Origin: Deltaproteobacteria bacterium
Lineage (GTDB): Bacteria; Desulfobacterota; Syntrophia; Syntrophales; UBA2192
Direction: 5' to 3'
NCBI GenBank assembly: GCA_012728915.1
Contig: JAAYEC010000003.1
Location: forward strand, 1 to 64,000
DNA length: 64,000 nt
The notes below the pieces were generated by a model. The model did no database searches. It saw nothing but the letters and a program-made list of their open reading frames with translations, and was not told the DNA's origin. The position numbers and the translations under genes are program-made. Positions 58,960 through 64,000 of this stretch are shown piece by piece. Positions within the stretch are counted from its first letter, which is position 1. The number at the start of each line of letters is the position of its first letter.

Positions 58960-60339
58960 ATGGCCAAGATACTCGTCATCGACGATGACCGCTCCATCTG
59001 CGAGACGCTCGAGCTCTACCTCACCGAGGAGGGCTACGAGGTTCACACGGCCCTGACGGGGACCGACGGCCTCAACAAGTTCGTCCAGGTCCAGCCCGAC
59101 CTCGTCATCCTCGATATCCGCCTTCCCGACATCGACGGGTTCACCGTCCTGGAGGAGATCCGAGAGGACGACGAGGACGCGAAGGTCATCATGATCACGG
59201 CCTTCCACGACATGGAGACGACGATCCGCGCCATGAAGGCGGGAGCGTACGACTACATCCACAAGCCCATCAACATCGACGAACTCGAGGTCTCCCTGCA
59301 GAAGGCCCTGAAGACCCTCGAGACGGAGAAGAAGATCGGCGGTCTGCTCACGGAGTCTTCCCGCGACTACAAGGTCGGGGACATCATCGGCGCCACGCGG
59401 GCCATGCGGGAGATCTTCAAGACGATCGGCGTCGTCTCCCAGAGCCGGGCCACCGTGCTCATCCAGGGGGAGAGCGGCACGGGGAAGGAACTCATCGCCA
59501 AGGTCATCCACAACAACACGGCCAAAAACGAACCGTACATCGCCGTCAACTGTTCGGCCATCGTGGAGACGCTCCTCGAATCGGAGCTCTTCGGGCACGA
59601 GAAGGGTTCCTTCACGGGAGCGATCGGCCGGAAGCTGGGCAAATTCGAGCTGGCCGGCACGGGGACGGTGTTTCTCGACGAGATCAGCGAGATGTCCGTG
59701 AACCTCCAGGCAAAGCTGCTGCGGGTCCTGCAGGAGATGGAGTTCGAGCGTGTCGGGGGCAAGGACCGCGTCAAGGTCCGCGCCCGGATCATCGCGGCCA
59801 CGAACCGCGATCTCAGGATGCTGGTCAAAGAAGGGAAGTTCCGCGACGACCTCTACTACCGCCTCAACATCGTGACGATCACCCTGCCGCCGCTGCGGGA
59901 GAGGCGCGAGGACATCCCCGTGCTGGTGGACTTTCTCGTCAAGAAGATCAACAAGGACCTTCACAAGAACATCGCCGGCGTGTCCAAGGAGATGATGGAA
60001 ATCTTCCTGCAGTACCGGTGGCCCGGCAACATCCGGGAGCTCGAGAATCTGCTGGTGCGCGCCTCCGTCATCGCCCGGGGCCAGATCCTGGGAAAGGTGG
60101 ACTTTCCCGACCTGCTCGGCGGGGCCTCGGTCGAGGCGCCGGGCGGGGAGGGGGGGGAGGCAAAGCCCGGCATGGACGCTTCGGGGCGGCTTCTCACGCT
60201 CGACGAGGTGGAGGAGCGCCAGATCCGCCTGGTCATCACGAAAATCGGCCGTAACAAGGGGGAGATCTGCGAAGCCCTCGGCATCTCACGCCCCACGCTG
60301 GAGCGCAAGCTGGAGAAGTACGGGATCACGTTTGAATAA
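58960..60339 (+). CDS. NtrC-family sigma-54 response regulator
   Basis: This 459-residue activator has a receiver domain with Asp52 in LVILDIRLPD. The sigma-54 AAA+ domain has Walker A GESGTGKE, a GSFTGA loop (usual form GAFTGA; the Ser variant occurs), Walker B GTVFLDEI and RWPGNIRELENLL. The C-terminal Fis-type helix-turn-helix is NKGEICEALGISRPTLERKLEKYG. It lies 24 bases after the kinase, so it is very likely its partner. No sigma-54 target site is recognised in the window. Confidence 0.95.
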   Translation: MAKILVIDDDRSICETLELYLTEEGYEVHTALTGTDGLNKFVQVQPDLVILDIRLPDIDGFTVLEEIREDDEDAKVIMITAFHDMETTIRAMKAGAYDYIHKPINIDELEVSLQKALKTLETEKKIGGLLTESSRDYKVGDIIGATRAMREIFKTIGVVSQSRATVLIQGESGTGKELIAKVIHNNTAKNEPYIAVNCSAIVETLLESELFGHEKGSFTGAIGRKLGKFELAGTGTVFLDEISEMSVNLQAKLLRVLQEMEFERVGGKDRVKVRARIIAATNRDLRMLVKEGKFRDDLYYRLNIVTITLPPLRERREDIPVLVDFLVKKINKDLHKNIAGVSKEMMEIFLQYRWPGNIRELENLLVRASVIARGQILGKVDFPDLLGGASVEAPGGEGGEAKPGMDASGRLLTLDEVEERQIRLVITKIGRNKGEICEALGISRPTLERKLEKYGITFE

Positions 60340-60341
60340 TG

Positions 60342-60381
60342 GGCGAAAGGCAAAGGCTAAAGGTTTTTCGGCCCTTTCGCC
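60342..60381. repeat. Word-repeat quasi-palindrome, site G
   Basis: GGCGAAAGG (60342-60350) and CCTTTCGCC (60373-60381) are perfectly complementary; GGCAAAGGCTAAAGG words lie in the loop. It occupies the gap between the regulator stop and the engB start. Confidence 0.75.
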
Positions 60382-60395
60382 ATGAGCCATCTGAC

Positions 60396-60989
60396 ATGAA
60401 GGTCGTCTCAGCCGAGTTCATCAAGAGCGCCGTCAGGCCGGAGCAGTACCCGAAGACGGGCCTCCCCGAGATCGCCTTTGCGGGGCGCTCCAACGTGGGC
60501 AAATCCTCCCTGATCAACGCCCTGGTGGGCCGAAGGAAGCTTGCCCAGACGAGCGCGACCCCCGGCAAGACGCGGCTCGTTAATTTCTTCTCCGTCAACG
60601 GCAGGCTCTGCTTTGTCGATCTTCCCGGGTACGGTTTCGCCCGGGTATCCCGTGCCGAGAAAGAAAGCTGGGGCCCCATGGTCGAGACCTACCTCCGGGA
60701 CAGCGTCCAGTTGCGCCTGGTGATCTCCATCCTTGACGTCCGCCATGACCCGACCTCACAGGACCGCGACCTGATCGAATGGCTCCGGCATTACGGGCGA
60801 AGGCATGTGATCGTCCTGACAAAATCGGACAAGCTCTCCCGCGGAGAATCCATGAAGCGGCGCCGGCAGATCGCCTCTCTGCTCGGGCTCGAGGGTGCCG
60901 AGGCCCCTGTCCTGTTTTCGGCCCGGACGGGGGACGGGAAGGACGAGATCTGGAGGTCCATCCGGCAGGCTCTCGCCGAAAAGACATGA
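60396..60989 (+). CDS. engB: Ribosome-biogenesis GTPase EngB (YihA/YsxC)
   Basis: This 197-residue GTPase is needed for 50S assembly in characterised bacteria. G1 is GRSNVGKSSLINAL, G2 SATPGKTRLVNFF, G3 DLPGYGFA, G4 LTKSDKLS and G5 near FSARTGDG. ATG at 60396 gives the typical VSAEFIKSAVRPEQYP leader; a start at 60339 would add residues encoded by repeat site G. No strong ribosome site is visible for either, so translation may depend on the upstream gene. Confidence 0.93.
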   Translation: MKVVSAEFIKSAVRPEQYPKTGLPEIAFAGRSNVGKSSLINALVGRRKLAQTSATPGKTRLVNFFSVNGRLCFVDLPGYGFARVSRAEKESWGPMVETYLRDSVQLRLVISILDVRHDPTSQDRDLIEWLRHYGRRHVIVLTKSDKLSRGESMKRRRQIASLLGLEGAEAPVLFSARTGDGKDEIWRSIRQALAEKT

Positions 60990-61362
60990 GCGGCCCTCTT
61001 TGTGCGCTCCCTGGTCTTTTCCCTTCCCGTGCTTACATTACGAATAGGAAAAACACGATATCCGGGCCCCCGGCCGCCCGAAAGACCGCGAGGTCCCATG
61101 GCGCGCGTCGAGGCTGCGGGAGGGAAAATCATGGAATGAGTCCGGATGGTTGAAAGCCTTGCGGGGCAGGGACGAAGCCCCACTCCGAGGGGCGGGCCGG
61201 AGCCGCGGGTTTTCCTTTGACAAGGTGTGAAACCATTGGCGTTTACGTCCCTCGAATACACCTTGACAGGGTATTGGTTTTTTGTTACGGAGCTTGCGGT
61301 TTGGCCTGTGTCGCTCTGTGAAATAAACGTTTCAGCTTTGACTCAAAGACCGAGGTGGTAAC
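60990..61362. other. Spacer before the HdrA-like gene
   Basis: 373 bases. Two TTGACA hexamers (near 61217 and 61263) are present on the plus strand, but neither has a good -10 at 16-18 bases. No gene is supported. Confidence 0.4.
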
Positions 61363-64000
61363 GTGTCGGAACATAAGAAGAATGGAAAAGTCGGCGCCGT
61401 GATGGTGGTGGGATCCGGGATCGCCGGGATCCAGGCCGCCCTGGACCTCGCCAATTCCGGGATGAAGGTCTACATGGTAGAAAACGGGATCAGCATTGGC
61501 GGGGTCATGGCCCAGCTCGACAAGACGTTCCCCACCAACGACTGTTCGGCCTGCATTCTCTCCCCGAAACTCGTCGAGGTCGGCCGGCATCCCAACGTGG
61601 AGATCCTGACCCGCCGGACGGTGGAGTCCGTCGAGGGCGAGCCGGGCCGCTTCACCGTCAAGCTCACGAAGGCGCCCCGGTTCATCGATCTCTCCAAGTG
61701 CACGGGCTGCGGCGACTGTGCCGCCGTCTGTCCCATCACGGTCAAGGCCGATTTCAACGAGAACCTGAGCGACCGAAAGGCCACCTACCGGCATTTCCCC
61801 CAGGCCATCCCCAGCGGGTTCGCCATCGACAAGCTGGGTACGGCCCCCTGCAAGGCGGCCTGCCCCACCCACATCAGCGTCCAGGGCTACGTGGCCCTCA
61901 TCGCAGCCGGCAAATACAAGGAAGCCCTCAGGCTCATCAAGCAGGAGAACCCCTTCCCGAGCGTCTGCGGCCGGGTCTGCAACCATCCCTGCGAGGAGGC
62001 CTGCATGCGCGGCAGGGTCGAGCAGCCCATCGACATCATGCACCTCAAGCGCTTTGTCGCCGATCTCGACCTCAACGATGCCACCAAGTACATCCCCGAG
62101 ATCAAGGAAAAGAAGGGCAAGAAGGTCGCCGTCGTCGGGGCCGGCCCCGCGGGCCTGACCTGCGCCTACTACCTGACGATCGAGGGCTACGACGTCACCG
62201 TCTACGAGAAGGCCCCCATCCCCGGCGGCTGGATGACCCTCGGCATCCCCGAGTACCGCCTGCCCCGCGACGTCCTCAATGCCGAGATCCAGACCATGAC
62301 CGACATGGGCGTGAAGATCCTCTGCAACCAGGAGGTGGGCAGGGACATCACCCTGGAGCAGCTCCGCAAGGACTACGATGCCCTGTTTCTCGGCGTGGGC
62401 GCGCAGCTCTCGAGCAAGCTCGACATCCCCGGCGAGGAGATGCAGGGCGTCATCCACGGCGTCGACTACCTCAAGCGTGTCAACCTGGGCGAGAAGGTCT
62501 TCCTGGGCGAGAAGGTCGCCGTCATCGGCGGCGGCAACGTGGCCATGGACGCCGTCCGAACGGCCATCCGCACGGGATCGAAGGACGTCTTCATCCTCTA
62601 CCGCCGCTCGCGGGCCGAGATGCCCGCCTCCCCAGAGGAGATCGAGGAGGCCGAGGAGGAAGGGATCCGCTTCGAATTCCTCGTGGCCCCCACCCGCGTC
62701 GTGGGCCGGGACGGCAAGGTGACGGGTATCGAGTGCCTCCGCATGGAGCTGGGCGAGCCCGACGCCAGCGGCCGGCGCCGCCCCGTCCCCATCAAGGGCT
62801 CCGAGTTCATCGTCGAGTGCAACGCCGTCGTCCCGGCGATCGGCCAGGCCTGTGACCTGGGCTTCGTGTCGAAGGACAGCGGCATCTCCATCAACAAGTG
62901 GATCAACTTCGACGTCGACGAGGTGACCTTCCAGACGACAGCGCCCGGCGTGTTCGCTGGCGGTGACGCCGTGACGGGCCCCGCCACGGTCATCAAGGCC
63001 GTCAACGCCGGCAAGGAGGCGGCCAAGTCCATCGACCGGTATCTGCGCGGCGAGGACGTGAAGGCCGGCCGTGCCAAGGACTGGACGAAGGGGCTCGCCG
63101 ATCAGGCCGACCTGAGAGACGTTCCAAAGATGCCCCGCGTGAAGTACCCTCACGCCGATCCGGCCGAGCGCCGTACGGACTGGCGGGAGGTGGGGCTCGG
63201 CTTCAGCGAGGCCCAGGCCGTCGCCGAGGCGAACCGCTGCCTCAAGTGCGGGATCTGCTGCGAGTGCTACCAGTGCGTCGAGGCCTGCATCGCCAAGGCC
63301 ATCAACCATGACGACACCTACGCCGAGGAGACCCTCGAGGTCGGGGCCGTCATCGCCGCCCCCGGGTTCGAGATCTTCGACCCGAAGCTGCGCGGCGAGT
63401 ACGGCTTCGGCGTCTACGAGAACGTCGTGACGAGCATCCAGTTCGAGCGCATTCTCTCGGCCTCGGGGCCCTATTTCGGCCATGTCCAGAGGCTCTCCGA
63501 CGGCAAGGAGCCGCGCAAGATCGCCTTCATCCAGTGCGTGGGTTCCCGCGACACCTCCTGCGGCAACTCCTGGTGCTCCTCCGTGTGCTGCATGTACGCC
63601 ACGAAGGAGGCCATCATCGGCAAAGAGCACCTGAAGACCCTCGAACCCACGATCTTCTTCATGGACATCCGCGCCCACGGAAAGGACTTCGACCGCTTCG
63701 TCAACCGCGCCAAGTCCGAGTACGGGATCCGCTACATCCGCTCCATTCCCTCGGCGGTCAAGGAGCTCCAGGGGTCGAAGAACCTTCTCATGACCTACGT
63801 CACCGAGGACGGCAGGCTCGTCGAGGAGGAGTTCGAGATGGTCGTTCTCTCCGTGGGGCTCACCCCTCCGAAGGAGGCGGCGAAACTGGCCGGGGCCCTC
63901 GGCATCGAACTCGAGGAGCACGGCTTCGCGAAGACCCTGCTCGAGAATCCGGTCCAGACGACCCGCGACGGCGTCTTCGTGTGCGGAGCCTTCGCCGGCC
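61363..64000 (+). CDS. HdrA-like flavoprotein fused to a GltD/NfnB-type NAD(P)H module (3' cut)
   Basis: Starts at GTG 61363 with GAGGTGG upstream and runs off the window (879 codons seen). Domains: HdrA-type FAD site VVGSGIAGIQAALDLANSG with FPTNDCSACILSPKLVEV; a ferredoxin motif CTGCGDCAAVCP; then an inserted GltD-like unit. That unit carries CKAACPTHISVQGYVALI, VCGRVCNHPCEEACMRGR, the FAD site VVGAGPAGLTCAYYL, NADPH-site GGGNVAMDAVRTA and GVFAGGDAVTGPATVI. HdrA then resumes with CLKCGICCECYQCVEAC, IQCVGSRD and CSSVCCMYATKEA. Such HdrL-like fusions may couple NAD(P)H, ferredoxin and disulfide reduction. Partners HdrB/C would lie beyond the window. Confidence 0.9.
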   Translation, partial: MSEHKKNGKVGAVMVVGSGIAGIQAALDLANSGMKVYMVENGISIGGVMAQLDKTFPTNDCSACILSPKLVEVGRHPNVEILTRRTVESVEGEPGRFTVKLTKAPRFIDLSKCTGCGDCAAVCPITVKADFNENLSDRKATYRHFPQAIPSGFAIDKLGTAPCKAACPTHISVQGYVALIAAGKYKEALRLIKQENPFPSVCGRVCNHPCEEACMRGRVEQPIDIMHLKRFVADLDLNDATKYIPEIKEKKGKKVAVVGAGPAGLTCAYYLTIEGYDVTVYEKAPIPGGWMTLGIPEYRLPRDVLNAEIQTMTDMGVKILCNQEVGRDITLEQLRKDYDALFLGVGAQLSSKLDIPGEEMQGVIHGVDYLKRVNLGEKVFLGEKVAVIGGGNVAMDAVRTAIRTGSKDVFILYRRSRAEMPASPEEIEEAEEEGIRFEFLVAPTRVVGRDGKVTGIECLRMELGEPDASGRRRPVPIKGSEFIVECNAVVPAIGQACDLGFVSKDSGISINKWINFDVDEVTFQTTAPGVFAGGDAVTGPATVIKAVNAGKEAAKSIDRYLRGEDVKAGRAKDWTKGLADQADLRDVPKMPRVKYPHADPAERRTDWREVGLGFSEAQAVAEANRCLKCGICCECYQCVEACIAKAINHDDTYAEETLEVGAVIAAPGFEIFDPKLRGEYGFGVYENVVTSIQFERILSASGPYFGHVQRLSDGKEPRKIAFIQCVGSRDTSCGNSWCSSVCCMYATKEAIIGKEHLKTLEPTIFFMDIRAHGKDFDRFVNRAKSEYGIRYIRSIPSAVKELQGSKNLLMTYVTEDGRLVEEEFEMVVLSVGLTPPKEAAKLAGALGIELEEHGFAKTLLENPVQTTRDGVFVCGAFAG

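Noticed and set aside
61285-63921. 878-codon minus-strand open frame opposite the HdrA-like gene
   Set aside because: Shadow of the conserved plus-strand gene, whose FAD and FeS motifs are unambiguous.

Overview
The window is GC-rich bacterial chromosome with closely packed genes on both strands. The gene content points to an anaerobic Desulfobacterota-type (deltaproteobacterial) organism, perhaps near the Syntrophia. The clues are a heterodisulfide-reductase-like HdrA fused to a GltD-type NAD(P)H module, a phosphoenolpyruvate synthase, a DctPQM TRAP transporter, NtrC-type regulation and a yqeY-dnaG-rpoD operon. This placement is inference from gene families; no 16S rRNA gene is present.

Layout. 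1-2 kb: insertion-sequence debris (ISL3-type end, IS5-type transposase truncated against it, decayed IS3-type orfA). 2-8.6 kb: dihydrolipoamide dehydrogenase, metallophosphoesterase, UDP-sugar dehydrogenase, patatin lipoprotein, GlcG/HbpS-like protein. 8.7-13 kb: tRNA-Lys and a serC-serA-purA operon. 13-17.4 kb: radA, PIN-PhoH ATPase, a palindromic repeat and a second patatin. 17.5-22 kb: DUF47/PiT phosphate uptake pair, a metal-dependent hydrolase and groES-groEL. 22-25.5 kb: ileS-lspA. 25.6-30.1 kb: a MarR regulator with a TreZ-like protein that has lost its catalytic residues, divergent from an intact glycogen branching enzyme. 30.2-35.5 kb: three cation/proton antiporters, one broken by two stop codons. 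35.6-38.4 kb: TRAP transporter. 39.2-43 kb: hisI-hisG-hisB-lipoprotein-hisA. 43-47.5 kb: HIT protein, PEP synthase, SpoIID-like protein. 47.6-53.8 kb: RNase P RNA, RNase H, zinc-ribbon protein, tRNA-CAT and the yqeY-dnaG-rpoD operon. 54-55.7 kb: Cache-domain membrane protein and an isolated ATP synthase c subunit. 56.2-61 kb: small membrane protein, multi-PAS histidine kinase, NtrC-family regulator and engB. 61.4 kb to the end: the HdrA-GltD fusion, cut by the window edge.

The most unusual signal is a scattered set of intergenic quasi-palindromes. Each is built from short purine-rich words (GGCTAAAGGC-like or AAGGTGAGAGGGTGAG-like) whose pyrimidine complement lies nearby. The arms match within a site, but the words differ between sites. 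Two sites supply the last codons of neighbouring genes (hisA and the TreZ-like gene). Other points to check are a sensor module with three 158-residue PAS-plus-linker repeats, the double-nonsense antiporter, and a codon-aligned antisense overlap between two transposases.
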